In this document: positions 1-6,768 of the stretch, one piece after another
Layout: each line of letters starts with the position of its first letter
How positions within the stretch are numbered: position 1 is the stretch's first letter
Notes under the pieces: generated by a model
The model's database searches: none
The model's input: only the letters and a program-made list of their open reading frames with translations
Told to the model about the DNA's origin: nothing
IMG/VR virus record: IMGVR_UViG_3300035156_000041
Span: 22,315 to 86,314 of that record
Reading direction: 5' to 3' (one strand)
Origin: a virus
Length of the DNA: 64,000 bases
Made by a program: the position numbers and the translations under genes

Positions 1-19
1 TGGACCTGGAGGTTGGGTT

Positions 20-247
20 ATGATTGACACTGAAACACTAGTAGAACAAAGCTTTGCTAACACGCCTAACGAAGTGTTAGACTTGGCGAAGAATTACTTC
101 ATGGCACACAAACCGGATGTGTTGATAGAGTATAACCAGTTTGAAGCAATGTTGGCACAGATTAGAGCATATGAAAAGGGTAACGATTTTAAGGCAATTA
201 CTGACGAGGAACTTCTTGCCATGCTTTCCGATAGGAGTGACAAATGA
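20..247 (+). CDS. small acidic protein, unknown function
   Basis: A 75-residue soluble, acidic protein that I do not recognise; no signal peptide or membrane segment, mostly predicted helix. A GGAGG at 8-12 lies 7 bases before the ATG and fixes the start. Its stop overlaps the ATG of the next gene (ATGA), so the two are translationally coupled. It is first in a run of short accessory genes at the left edge of the window. Confidence 0.75.
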   Translation: MIDTETLVEQSFANTPNEVLDLAKNYFMAHKPDVLIEYNQFEAMLAQIRAYEKGNDFKAITDEELLAMLSDRSDK

Positions 248-474
248 TTACAATATCCGTAGTAATAGCTATTAGTGGCTACACAGCATTCTACCTTGCT
301 TCACAGTTTGCGGAGTGGGCAGGTAAGACAGCAGCACGTATGGAGCCTGACGGTGTGATGTTCGGTGCACACTTCTGTGTATCTTTAGTGGCTACTATTG
401 TTGCTGTCATTGGTATACTGTTCGGATGGTTGGTGCTATGCGATATGTTGTTGAGATTGCATTTGTGTCTTTGA
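244..474 (+). CDS. small membrane protein
   Basis: A 76-residue protein with two hydrophobic stretches, about residues 2-20 and 44-68, separated by a short charged loop, so probably an inner-membrane protein with two passes. It overlaps the preceding gene by 4 bases and relies on coupled translation. No family recognised. The position outside the lysis cassette argues against it being the main holin, but a membrane-perturbing or superinfection role cannot be excluded. Confidence 0.7.
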   Translation: MITISVVIAISGYTAFYLASQFAEWAGKTAARMEPDGVMFGAHFCVSLVATIVAVIGILFGWLVLCDMLLRLHLCL

Positions 475-517
475 CCTTAAGCGAAGAAATTCCTTGCCAG
501 GAGGATGATAAGGGGTT

Positions 518-760
518 ATGATGGTTTATAGCGGAGATGTTCCGGGGTTTACTAACAAAGGAACTAACATGTCAGATGAACAACTTCTAGCCGAACTAAA
601 AGAGCACATTCTACAGCAAGGTTATGAAGCATTCCTAATGTGGGCTGTAGGCAGCGACGACGTAAGGACAGAGTACTGTGCAGCAACAGGATTGTGGCCC
701 TCTGAGGACATTGACAAGTTTATTGAATGGGTGACAGAGAATTACTGGGGAGATGAGTAA
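518..760 (+). CDS. small acidic protein, unknown
   Basis: 80 residues from the first ATG, which follows AGGGG at 511-515 and GGAGG at 500-504. A second plausible start is the ATG at 569, preceded by AAAGGA at 557-562; it gives a 63-residue protein and removes an N-terminal stretch with little coding character. The remainder is acidic and helical with several aromatic residues near the C-terminus. Function unknown; frame and stop are better supported than the start. Confidence 0.65.
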   Translation: MMVYSGDVPGFTNKGTNMSDEQLLAELKEHILQQGYEAFLMWAVGSDDVRTEYCAATGLWPSEDIDKFIEWVTENYWGDE

Positions 761-840
761 CACCCTCACGCCATAGCCCCATGCCAGAGGAATGTTAGAG
801 GGGCCGAGCGGGGAATTCTGCAAATAATTGAAAATAGCGC

Positions 841-869
841 TTGCGATGTGTTCTGTAACGTGAGATGAT
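841..869 (+). promoter_or_regulatory. weak sigma70-like promoter before the 910 gene
   Basis: TTGCGA at 841-846, a 17-base spacer, then GATGAT at 864-869. It is a poor consensus match and is listed because the nearby genes at 1884 and 2257 also have promoter-like sequence just upstream. A GC-rich imperfect hairpin (GCCCC 776-780 with GGGGC 800-804) lies between this site and the preceding gene. Confidence 0.3.
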
Positions 870-909
870 TACTACATCGAGCAGCACTAACCAAACAGGA
901 GCTTACATC

Positions 910-1212
910 ATGGCAATCAACAAAGAACTGAACATGAAGTTTATCAACGGCAAGCGTTATCGTTTTGAGCCTACCGTTGGCGAACTGGCTGATCTGGCAC
1001 GCGTCCCTTACGTTGATTTGCTGTCGGCTGTGCTGGCCGATACGCTGGCCCCTGAAGTGTTGACAGGTGTGGTAGCTCAGGACAAAGCACGTCACGAAGC
1101 TAAGGAAGATGCTCGTATTGCTGATGTGAAACAGCGCCACGCTGATATCCGTAGCAAAGGCGTTTGTATGGAGCATAACCGCACAGTGTGGCATACGACT
1201 AACAGAGGTTGA
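910..1212 (+). CDS. small charged protein, unknown
   Basis: 100 residues starting at the ATG at 910, chosen over an upstream in-frame ATG at 865 because AGGA at 897-900 is correctly spaced and the upstream extension looks non-coding. The middle is hydrophobic and helical; the C-terminal half is rich in Lys, Glu, Asp and His. No membrane anchor or known motif. It is followed by a short hairpin terminator. Confidence 0.7.
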   Translation: MAINKELNMKFINGKRYRFEPTVGELADLARVPYVDLLSAVLADTLAPEVLTGVVAQDKARHEAKEDARIADVKQRHADIRSKGVCMEHNRTVWHTTNRG

Positions 1213-1217
1213 TAGGT

Positions 1218-1234
1218 GCCTCTTCGGAGGCTTT
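1218..1234 (+). terminator. UUCG-capped hairpin terminator
   Basis: GCCTC at 1218-1222, TTCG loop, GAGGC at 1227-1231, then TTT. The stable UUCG tetraloop favours a real RNA hairpin, but the T tract is only three bases, so termination is probably partial. Confidence 0.5.
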
Positions 1235-1276
1235 ACAGGCCCATAACGGCCTTCTAACACATAAGGAGAGTAAGAC

Positions 1277-1495
1277 ATGCCAGACATTACAGAGAACGCT
1301 TGTACAGCCTGTGACGGGCTTGGAGAAGTGCTGGTAAGCTATTCAGCCTATCCAGACGATGAGCCTCCTACGAAGAAATGTACAGAATGCAATGGCACAG
1401 GAGAGGGAGACGTGCAGGAATACGTAATGGGAGCTTGGCGGGATGCTGCGAAGCGTGGGGAAAAGCTGGGAGGATGGATTGTTACGAAGGCTTAG
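1277..1495 (+). CDS. small DnaJ-type zinc-finger protein
   Basis: 72 residues with two CxxCxGxG motifs, at residues 9-16 and 35-42, the signature of the central zinc-binding region of DnaJ/Hsp40. There is no J domain and no substrate-binding domain, so this is a free-standing zinc module. Inference: it may bind a partner or unfolded protein. AAGGAG at 1263-1268 sets the ATG start with 8-base spacing. Similar tiny CxxCxGxG proteins are common among phage genes of unknown role. Confidence 0.8.
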   Translation: MPDITENACTACDGLGEVLVSYSAYPDDEPPTKKCTECNGTGEGDVQEYVMGAWRDAAKRGEKLGGWIVTKA

Positions 1496-1700
1496 ATAGT
1501 GCTTGACAGAGTGTGCTAGATGGGTGATGATGGCTTATCAGCACAGCTTTTTTGTGGTTGACGAAGTAGAGGTATGGGAGAAGAGGTTGCTTTGAAGAAT
1601 GTTCAAAATAAACCTAAATAAAGCTTGCACACTCCAAAAATAAGCGTAGAATAGAACTTGTTGGAGCAGCACTGCATAAGTTGACAGGAAACGCTGGATC

Positions 1701-1847
1701 ATGCCAAGTAGAATCTGCCGGAGTCCCGCAGTGAGATGGATAAAGCGAAACGGTGATAAAGTCGGGCACCAAACAAAGTCGAATGTTCCCAGTGATGCCG
1801 AAACAGATAAAGTAGTTGACAGGGTAGGCAAGAGTGGTAAGATGTAG
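1701..1847 (+). CDS. possible 48-residue basic protein
   Basis: A short frame in an otherwise gene-free interval of about 390 bases (1496-1883). It encodes a basic, hydrophilic 48-residue protein; AGGAA lies about 12 bases upstream of the ATG. The promoter for the next gene overlaps its 3' end. Nothing else coding is seen in 1496-1700. It could be non-coding leader sequence instead. Confidence 0.3.
   Translation: MPSRICRSPAVRWIKRNGDKVGHQTKSNVPSDAETDKVVDRVGKSGKM
1816..1843 (+). promoter_or_regulatory. sigma70-like promoter before the 1884 gene
   Basis: TTGACA at 1816-1821, 16-base spacer, TAAGAT at 1838-1843. The downstream leader holds CTCAGTACC at 1849-1857, a nonamer repeated at 2223-2231 in the leader of the next gene. 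Confidence 0.5.
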
Positions 1848-1883
1848 TCTCAGTACCGAACAACCCACACAAAGGAAAACATC

Positions 1884-2144
1884 ATGGCAATCGCTCAAAT
1901 CAAAGTAGCTCCTTTCCGCACCGTAGTGGCTCGTAAGGAAGTTTTCGGTGGTTATCATGTTCAAGCTCTTTATTGTGCTGCCCGTAGTGCCCCCTTTGAG
2001 TGGATTGGTCATCCTGCTGTGTTTGCTACTAAAGAGCGCGCAGAGGCTTTTATGGCTAAGATAGAAACGGCTCTGGTGGCTAAGAAAGGTTGTCTGAACA
2101 TGCAAGCATGGGGTAACGGAGTAGCAGCCTACGGCGTAATCTGA
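1884..2144 (+). CDS. small protein, unknown
   Basis: 86 residues, mixed alpha/beta character, basic, no transmembrane segment and no recognised motif. AAAGGA lies 8-13 bases before the ATG. It has its own promoter (1816-1843) and terminator (2149-2171), so it is a monocistronic accessory gene. Confidence 0.7.
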   Translation: MAIAQIKVAPFRTVVARKEVFGGYHVQALYCAARSAPFEWIGHPAVFATKERAEAFMAKIETALVAKKGCLNMQAWGNGVAAYGVI

Positions 2145-2148
2145 GAAT

Positions 2149-2171
2149 AAGCCTTTAGGGGCTTTTCTTTT
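2149..2171 (+). terminator. short hairpin terminator
   Basis: AAGCC at 2149-2153 pairs with GGCTT at 2160-2164 around a 6-base loop and is followed by a T-rich tract to 2171. It immediately follows the stop codon at 2144. Confidence 0.6.
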
Positions 2172-2191
2172 GAGCTAAGCGTAGAGAACAC

Positions 2192-2219
2192 TTGCATTGT
2201 GTGGCAGGTGTGCTATTAT
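2192..2219 (+). promoter_or_regulatory. extended -10 promoter before the 2257 gene
   Basis: TTGCAT at 2192-2197, 16-base spacer ending TGC, TATTAT at 2214-2219 (a TGn extended -10). The CTCAGTACC nonamer follows at 2223-2231, as in the 1849-1857 leader. Confidence 0.6.
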
Positions 2220-2256
2220 GTACTCAGTACCCCGACAAACCTAACAAAAGAAAATC

Positions 2257-2505
2257 ATGTTCAACGCTACCGCTGCTAAATACCTTCGCTGGATTGCTAC
2301 ACAGAACGGCAGCATGGTGCAAGTGTTTGCGGCTAATGCTGAAGGTGGTTTCCTGAGCGTAGCTACTAAGCACTACGCTAACGACACTATCACGGCAGAG
2401 GGTGTCAGTAAGGAAGAGGCAGTATGCGAAGCTTTAATTCAAGCTGGCCTGACGTTTGATGAATCCTTCGATCTGGCATTGTCGGCTAAGGTGGAGTGGC
2501 AGTAA
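2257..2505 (+). CDS. small protein, unknown
   Basis: 82 residues, slightly acidic, with a beta-rich first half and a helical second half; no membrane segment or recognised domain. Translation starts at the ATG behind a weak AAAAGAAA ribosome site. Transcribed from the promoter at 2192-2219. Confidence 0.7.
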   Translation: MFNATAAKYLRWIATQNGSMVQVFAANAEGGFLSVATKHYANDTITAEGVSKEEAVCEALIQAGLTFDESFDLALSAKVEWQ

Positions 2506-2540
2506 GCACAGCCCGGGAGGGCTACTAACAAGGGGATTGC

Positions 2541-2726
2541 ATGCACAGCGTGACATTGATAGATGAAGAAAACGACGTAATAGCACTTGCACGTAAGCTT
2601 GATTGCATAGATGAGCTATGTTCTTTAGAGGACTACCACCCTGACTATGGTAAAGTGGTTCCATACTGGAAGCCTAGATGGTTCGCGTTAGCACTGTTCA
2701 AAGAGCTAAAGAGTAACAACACATAG
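2541..2726 (+). CDS. small acidic protein, unknown
   Basis: 61 residues, acidic N-terminal half and a Trp/Pro-containing centre; function unknown. AAGGGG precedes the ATG. It is the last gene of the left + strand cluster and is followed directly by a strong terminator. Confidence 0.65.
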   Translation: MHSVTLIDEENDVIALARKLDCIDELCSLEDYHPDYGKVVPYWKPRWFALALFKELKSNNT

Positions 2727-2737
2727 CAATACCATAG

Positions 2738-2760
2738 AGCGCCCTTAGAGGCGCTTTTAT
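2738..2760 (+). terminator. rho-independent terminator
   Basis: AGCGCC at 2738-2743 pairs with GGCGCT at 2750-2755 around a 6-base loop and runs into TTTTATTATAT. It closes the left rightward gene cluster. Confidence 0.8.
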
Positions 2761-3344
2761 TATATCTGTTACACATATACCAAATCCGCTGCACGATGGC
2801 CCTGTAGGGCTGCTATGGTTCGCCTATGAGGCCGTCTGTATGGTACTGCTACAGGGTGGGCTGTATAGGGCACAGTGCAAGGGGTCGCAGTAGGCTATCA
2901 CCTGTGTGTGTAAGCCTGTGGATAATTATGCATAAGTACACCTGCTATGGTATGTAGTACACTATTGTATAGCGTGCTATCTATTAAGTAACAATCGATG
3001 CCTTCTTTCTTAGTTCACTATAATGGAATGCTGTGCAGTATAGTGGATAGTATTACTCCGTAGCAACCCCTATCAGTACCATCTAGCGATGTCTCCCAAG
3101 CAACCTTTCTTAGCAGTAATAGTGTGGAATAGTTGCTTGTGGGGCAATGAAAGGTGCTAGTGTGACAATGAATAGACACGTAGCAGCCACCTAGCAGCGC
3201 CATCGAGTAATACCCTACAACAGGCTGAGAGCTAGTATCCATGCGGGTTACAGCCTGGTAGGGCCATAGGCAGTCATGCGCCAGGGTGATAACGATATCT
3301 CTTAAGTGCCATCTCTGATCCGAATGACGGTGAGATTCGACCAG
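2761..3344. other. gene-free region, candidate origin or regulatory locus
   Basis: About 580 bases with no credible gene on either strand, bounded on both sides by terminators pointing inward. It holds one perfect DnaA-box sequence (TTATCCACA on the - strand, 2917-2925), the GCCCTgtAGGGC mini-palindrome, and the repeated decamer CTGCTATGGT upstream and downstream of it. No tRNA or ordered repeat array is evident. Inference only: an origin of replication or a packaging/transcription landmark. Confidence 0.4.
2917..2925 (-). promoter_or_regulatory. DnaA-box consensus match
   Basis: TTATCCACA on the - strand, an exact match to the strict DnaA box, inside the gene-free region. A single 9-mer can occur by chance in 64 kb, so the context is the main support. 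Confidence 0.35.
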
Positions 3345-3349
3345 GCGTT

Positions 3350-3387
3350 AAAAAGCCCTAGGAGGCCGTAGGAGCGTCGAAGGGCTT
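3350..3387 (-). terminator. terminator for the leftward 3535-4701 gene
   Basis: Read on the - strand, AAGCCC pairs with GGGCTT (3382-3387 with 3353-3358) across a 23-base loop and runs into five Ts (complement of 3350-3354). It lies about 150 bases beyond the stop of the leftward gene. Confidence 0.5.
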
Positions 3388-3534
3388 AGAAGGTAGGGTG
3401 ATGAGGGAAGGCTTGTGATTGTTCAATGGCGCTATATTTTAACGCAGGAAATGGGGGTGTTTTGTACCTTTTATCCAGTGTTTAACTATGCAGGCGTGTA
3501 TTAGCAAAACTGAGAAAGTAAACACCTAAATATG

Positions 3535-4701
3535 TTAGCTAGGTTCCCAGTGGATAAGTGCATCATAAGCCTTGTCGGAAATAAAATTTTCATAAGATTT
3601 TGCAAGTTTTTTAACATAGTCCATACGATATTTCTTGTAAGCAAACTGTGCGTCTCCCTTGGTCGGGTATGTCCCTAAAAAAATTGGAAGATTTTCTGCT
3701 TGAAATTTCACATCAAACCCTTGACTAGTCTTGCGAACCACTGTAGAGTCACCTTTATTGATGATGGCATAGTTGATTACGTTAGGTACAAACACACAAG
3801 ACTCAGCACAGTAGATTTTGCAGTTTGGGGAGAGTAAATCCTTCTCCAGTACGTAACCCATACCCCAACCGGGTTGCTGTACAGCCCAGTCGCAGAACTT
3901 TTGAGCATCTGAAAACTCATCTGAGATAGTCACACCGTTATATGTATTGTGAAACTTCTGAAAGCTGCCGTCTTTCTTAGCACGTTGAGTCACGTTGTTA
4001 TGGAGCTTACCAAGCCGAGTCTGGATGAACTTATCTCCCATCTGGAATCTTAACACCCAGTTACCTTGACGATCCTTGAAATCAATATGCAAGACATTCT
4101 TACTTACTACAATATCTTCTGGAGAGAACTCCATAAGAGCGGCTGAGGCATTGTCCAAGCAAGCTTTAGTGTACTGCTCACGCGACTCTTTAAAAGCTTC
4201 CCTAGAGGCAGCTAAGGCAGCCTTACGAGCCTCAAGACCTTCTCGGTACTCCTTCATTGCCTTGGCCCTAGCCTCACGCTTGATACGAAACTTAGTCTGC
4301 TCTGCCTCGAACTTATCCTTTGCAATTTTATCAATACGTTTCCGCTCTGTCCGCTCGGTGTCCTTAATAGCTTTGTCTGTTACATAGCCACACAGTGCAG
4401 CATCTTTTTGGACAGTTGTAATATTTCCAGTGTCTTCAAAAATAATACTGACAGCCTTATTGTTCTTACATTCTAAAATTTTAAAATTTCCGTAGGCGCT
4501 GGAACGCAGCGTCTCCCCTACAGAAAGTTCTCGACGTGCGCTTACGTTGCCACTTAGGAAGGCATTACCTGAGACAGTTTTAGTGTCGCCTGTATCCTCA
4601 AATTTTACGAGCAGCCTACCTCCACGATCACCTTTGTGAACTTCTAACACTTCCATCCAACCACAGTTTACACCCTCACTACGTTGTCCAATGGTAATCA
4701 T
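3535..4701 (-). CDS. AP2/HNH-associated DNA-binding protein with N-terminal repeats
   Basis: 388 residues in three parts. Residues 1-110 hold two ~50-residue repeats, each with a G...G...FEDTG..TV core, resembling CapR-type repeats of phage proteins. Residues ~110-190 are a Lys/Glu/Arg/Ala-rich coiled coil. The C-terminal ~190 residues carry the LDKDLLsP...CVFVPN..N block and a following AP2-like strand region, shared with the 60374-60988 gene and typical of proteins linked to phage homing endonucleases. No HNH Asn/His catalytic set is evident. Inference: a selfish or DNA-binding protein. It has its own promoter and sits alone on its strand. Confidence 0.65.
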   Translation of the reverse strand: MITIGQRSEGVNCGWMEVLEVHKGDRGGRLLVKFEDTGDTKTVSGNAFLSGNVSARRELSVGETLRSSAYGNFKILECKNNKAVSIIFEDTGNITTVQKDAALCGYVTDKAIKDTERTERKRIDKIAKDKFEAEQTKFRIKREARAKAMKEYREGLEARKAALAASREAFKESREQYTKACLDNASAALMEFSPEDIVVSKNVLHIDFKDRQGNWVLRFQMGDKFIQTRLGKLHNNVTQRAKKDGSFQKFHNTYNGVTISDEFSDAQKFCDWAVQQPGWGMGYVLEKDLLSPNCKIYCAESCVFVPNVINYAIINKGDSTVVRKTSQGFDVKFQAENLPIFLGTYPTKGDAQFAYKKYRMDYVKKLAKSYENFISDKAYDALIHWEPS

Positions 4702-4731
4702 GTTCTCTCCAGTTAAGTTATCTACTCTTTC

Positions 4732-4760
4732 AGTATACCACTAAACGTTCTGTTTGTCAA
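4732..4760 (-). promoter_or_regulatory. sigma70 promoter of the 3535-4701 gene
   Basis: On the - strand: TTGACA (complement of 4755-4760), 17-base spacer, TATACT (complement of 4732-4737). Its -35 overlaps the left arm of the dyad at 4759-4786. Confidence 0.75.
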
Positions 4761-4786
4761 GTGTTATCTAGCTTATCCTAACACTT
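4759..4786. promoter_or_regulatory. 28-bp dyad between divergent promoters
   Basis: AAGTGTTA at 4759-4766 and its exact inverse TAACACTT at 4779-4786, separated by 12 bases, for a total span of 28 bp. It touches the -35 of the leftward promoter and lies 20 bp from the -35 of the recombinase promoter. Its length matches the 28-bp binding sites of serine resolvases; it could also be a repressor operator. Confidence 0.5.
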
Positions 4787-4806
4787 AAATATATCTCACA
4801 AACCTG

Positions 4807-4835
4807 TTGACACTTCTGAGACGGACATGTAAGAT
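4807..4835 (+). promoter_or_regulatory. sigma70 promoter of the recombinase gene
   Basis: TTGACA at 4807-4812, 17-base spacer, TAAGAT at 4830-4835, about 30 bases ahead of the recombinase ATG. Confidence 0.7.
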
Positions 4836-4864
4836 GTCTATATCGAATCCAACAGGAGCAACAG

Positions 4865-5512
4865 ATGTCTAAAGTATTCGGCTACATGAGGGTTAGCCAG
4901 TCGTCCCAGACGGTAGAGAACCAGAAGATTGAACTCCTTGCCAGCCACATGACAATCACTGAGTGGTATGCAGATGAAGGCGTTAGTGGAAGCATCCCTC
5001 AAATGGAACGTAAGGGCTTTAGCGAGATGCGCCAAGCCATGTCAGAGGGCGACACACTGGTAGTAGCGAAGCTCGACAGATTGGGCCGTAACGCCTACGA
5101 TGTAATGGGCACAGTGAATCACTTAAAGGAAGACGGCATCAAGATTGTTGTGCTCCAGCTTGGGCAGATGGACGTAACCTCCCCCGCAGGTAAGATGATG
5201 TTGACAATGCTTGCGGCTGTCGCTGAGATGGAGATGGACGTTCTGAAAGAGCGCATCCACGCAGGGCTGATCCGTGCTAAATCTGAAGGTGTTATTATGG
5301 GCGCTCCAAACAAGATTGACCCTGAGACGTTACAAGCAATGTGTAGTGACAAAGCATGTGGAGCCACACTAGACCAGATAGCTGCAAAGTATGACGTAGC
5401 TCGTGCCACAGCAGCACGTACCATCAGCCGTTGGAAGGACAACATCGAAGGCTACACATTCGAGTTCCATAGCAAGGCTCGGTACACTGAAAAGAAACGT
5501 GCAGCACAATGA
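4865..5512 (+). CDS. serine recombinase (resolvase/invertase family)
   Basis: 215 residues, a typical length for small serine recombinases. The catalytic domain begins YMRVS, with Arg9 and nucleophile Ser11, followed by the DRLGRN motif near residues 71-76 and the long helix LAAVAEMEMDVLKERI around 118-133. A resolvase-type helix-turn-helix occupies about residues 145-190. It catalyses site-specific strand exchange through a phosphoserine link. AGGAG precedes the ATG. It stands alone, with no large-integrase domain and no excisionase nearby, so inversion, resolution or a selfish role are all possible. Confidence 0.92.
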   Translation: MSKVFGYMRVSQSSQTVENQKIELLASHMTITEWYADEGVSGSIPQMERKGFSEMRQAMSEGDTLVVAKLDRLGRNAYDVMGTVNHLKEDGIKIVVLQLGQMDVTSPAGKMMLTMLAAVAEMEMDVLKERIHAGLIRAKSEGVIMGAPNKIDPETLQAMCSDKACGATLDQIAAKYDVARATAARTISRWKDNIEGYTFEFHSKARYTEKKRAAQ

Positions 5513-5517
5513 GAAAA

Positions 5518-5533
5518 GCCCGCTTGCGCGGGC
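5518..5533. terminator. bidirectional terminator between convergent genes
   Basis: GCCCGC at 5518-5523, TTGC loop, GCGGGC at 5528-5533. It lies between the stop codons of the + strand recombinase and the - strand SLOG gene. The - strand reading is followed by TTTTC, the + strand by CTATTC, so it acts best on leftward transcription. Confidence 0.75.
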
Positions 5534-5537
5534 CTAT

Positions 5538-6053
5538 TCACGTGTACAACTGTGCCAATATTTCTTCCCTAGTATGCGTAACATCTTTACCATCCTCGTG
5601 ACGCTGTAAAAATCCTTTGGGCAATGTAATCGTACAATCAACACCAAGTTTGACAGCAGCCCACCCTCCAGAAATATCCACACCTGTCTGTCCACCACTG
5701 ATAATCTTTGAGATTGGATAATGTTTATGCACCAATCCCAGCATGGAGTAGACATACCAATTAATCTTGTCTTGATTGCAGCCATGCTTAACAACGGTAT
5801 TTATACCGTTACCAGCGACGTTGATTACAGGATTCTCAATTTTGTGGACAACCCGCCACAGATTTCTGGCGTTGACAATTTCAGAGTCCTGAAGGTCTAG
5901 CTTCAAATATTTATCACCAGCCGCTTTGTGCGTCAGCCTCTCCCCAGCAGTATTGTAATCCACAGCAAGCGCAATGGTGACATCAGCGTCGGCTGCATTA
6001 GCCCAAGTACGAGGCGCATAGCTGGAGCTACTATGTTCTAGAATCTCAATCAT
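5538..6053 (-). CDS. SLOG-fold nucleotide-binding protein (YpsA/molybdenum-carrier-like)
   Basis: 171 residues. The C-terminal half has the SLOG signature SGGQTGVD at 119-126 followed by LPKGF at 144-148 and a charged HxR..GKD segment, as in proteins annotated as putative molybdenum carrier or cpYpsA-related SLOG. The N-terminal half carries NVAGNGI at 78-84, common in the phage versions. SLOG proteins bind nucleotides or nucleotide-derived ligands; a role in NAD/nucleotide sensing or counter-defence is inference. It overlaps the upstream small gene by 4 bases and ends the leftward unit. Confidence 0.75.
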   Translation of the reverse strand: MIEILEHSSSSYAPRTWANAADADVTIALAVDYNTAGERLTHKAAGDKYLKLDLQDSEIVNARNLWRVVHKIENPVINVAGNGINTVVKHGCNQDKINWYVYSMLGLVHKHYPISKIISGGQTGVDISGGWAAVKLGVDCTITLPKGFLQRHEDGKDVTHTREEILAQLYT

Positions 6054-6247
6054 TTATCTTCCTTCTCAGTCAGCCACCTAAACCCACCACTATCCATAAA
6101 CTCCTTCCAAGACTGCTCAGCACGAGCTTCCTCAGCTTTCCTCAAAGGGTTGTTATCCATGTCACCTTGTAAGCCTCTGGCCCTCATCTCACAAGGGCAG
6201 TAAGGCTCTCCGTACATTGATCCCATACAGGCACATGCGTATGTCAT
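6050..6247 (-). CDS. small Cys-rich protein
   Basis: 65 residues from the ATG at 6247. That start has GGAG six bases upstream; an in-frame ATG at 6259 has none. Cys5, Cys7, Cys17 and Cys19 form two CxC pairs, suggesting a bound metal. The rest is charged and helical. Function unknown. It starts directly after the stop of the preceding gene and overlaps the SLOG gene by 4 bases. Confidence 0.65.
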   Translation of the reverse strand: MTYACACMGSMYGEPYCPCEMRARGLQGDMDNNPLRKAEEARAEQSWKEFMDSGGFRWLTEKEDK

Positions 6248-6248
6248 T

Positions 6249-6458
6249 TCAGTCTCCATAACATGTCAAGTCTTCCTCGAAAGCCTGTTCTGGCGTATGC
6301 CCAACATGGTAATAATTCTTCCAGTGCTCTCTGTCCAAAGTACCCATCTCTGTAATCTCCAGAAACTTATTCTTGAACATGTGAAAATAAACTTGCATCA
6401 TCCACGAGTCAAACATTGTAAGGCCCACTGTAGGGAAATCCTCGTTATCGTCAATCAT
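6249..6458 (-). CDS. small acidic protein, unknown
   Basis: 69 residues from the ATG at 6458, supported by a strong GGGGAGG immediately upstream; a GTG 18 bases earlier is in frame but lacks a site. The product is acidic, rich in Met, Phe, Tyr and Trp in its first half. The preceding 53-residue gene ends in the same ATGA overlap. Confidence 0.65.
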   Translation of the reverse strand: MIDDNEDFPTVGLTMFDSWMMQVYFHMFKNKFLEITEMGTLDREHWKNYYHVGHTPEQAFEEDLTCYGD

Positions 6459-6616
6459 TGATCCTCCCCTTTCCACTCACCAACATGGCATAGCCAATCC
6501 TTCATAACCTTGTATTCAAGATAACAAGGAACATTACAACGTGTGCTAAAATAATGCCGAAGCTCATTAAAGAGTTGTTGGCGCTCTAGCTCCTCCACTG
6601 ATTTAGGCTCTTTCAT
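6455..6616 (-). CDS. 53-residue protein, unknown
   Basis: A short gene linked on both sides by overlaps: its ATG shares a base with the stop of the 6616-6768 gene and its TGA overlaps the ATG of the 6249-6458 gene. GGAGG lies 6 bases before the ATG. The product is charged with Cys27 and Cys31 and a second Cys near the C-terminus; it begins MKEPKSVEELERQQ. No family recognised. Confidence 0.65.
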   Translation of the reverse strand: MKEPKSVEELERQQLFNELRHYFSTRCNVPCYLEYKVMKDWLCHVGEWKGEDQ

Positions 6617-6768
6617 CACAGCCTCCAAGTATTGTCAACATCTGGCACAAATGTCATAGCTACTGTTAATCCTCCTATATTTTGTTCACGGTAACGCACG
6701 AGCCAGCCTCCAGGTACTCGTGTACGTTCTGTGCAATTGTCAATATGTTGCCAAATTAGTGTGCTCAT
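6616..6768 (-). CDS. 50-residue conserved-looking phage protein
   Basis: Fifty residues containing RVPGGWLVR and a C-terminal TFVPD...TW pattern, which I associate with small hypothetical proteins in other tailed phages. AAGG precedes the ATG. Both ends overlap neighbours (ATGA upstream, TGATG downstream), strong support for coding. Function unknown; probably a small beta-rich soluble protein. Confidence 0.65.
   Translation of the reverse strand: MSTLIWQHIDNCTERTRVPGGWLVRYREQNIGGLTVAMTFVPDVDNTWRL

Noticed and set aside
766-1287. 173-codon leftward frame over the 910-1212 gene
   Set aside because: Overlaps a well-supported rightward gene entirely and crosses its terminator.
1538-2105. Leftward frames of 97 and 163 codons
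   Set aside because: No ribosome sites; overlap the 1884-2144 gene and its promoter; composition not coding-like.
3018-3242. Leftward 74-codon frame in the gene-free region
   Set aside because: No start signal and Cys/Ser/His-rich, non-coding-like translation.
3290-3350. tRNA-like T-loop (GATTCGA) near 3333
   Set aside because: No acceptor, anticodon or D arms can be paired around it.
4865-5512. Evidence for lysogeny
   Set aside because: A small serine recombinase alone is not a large integrase; no excisionase, repressor or attachment core was seen in the window.
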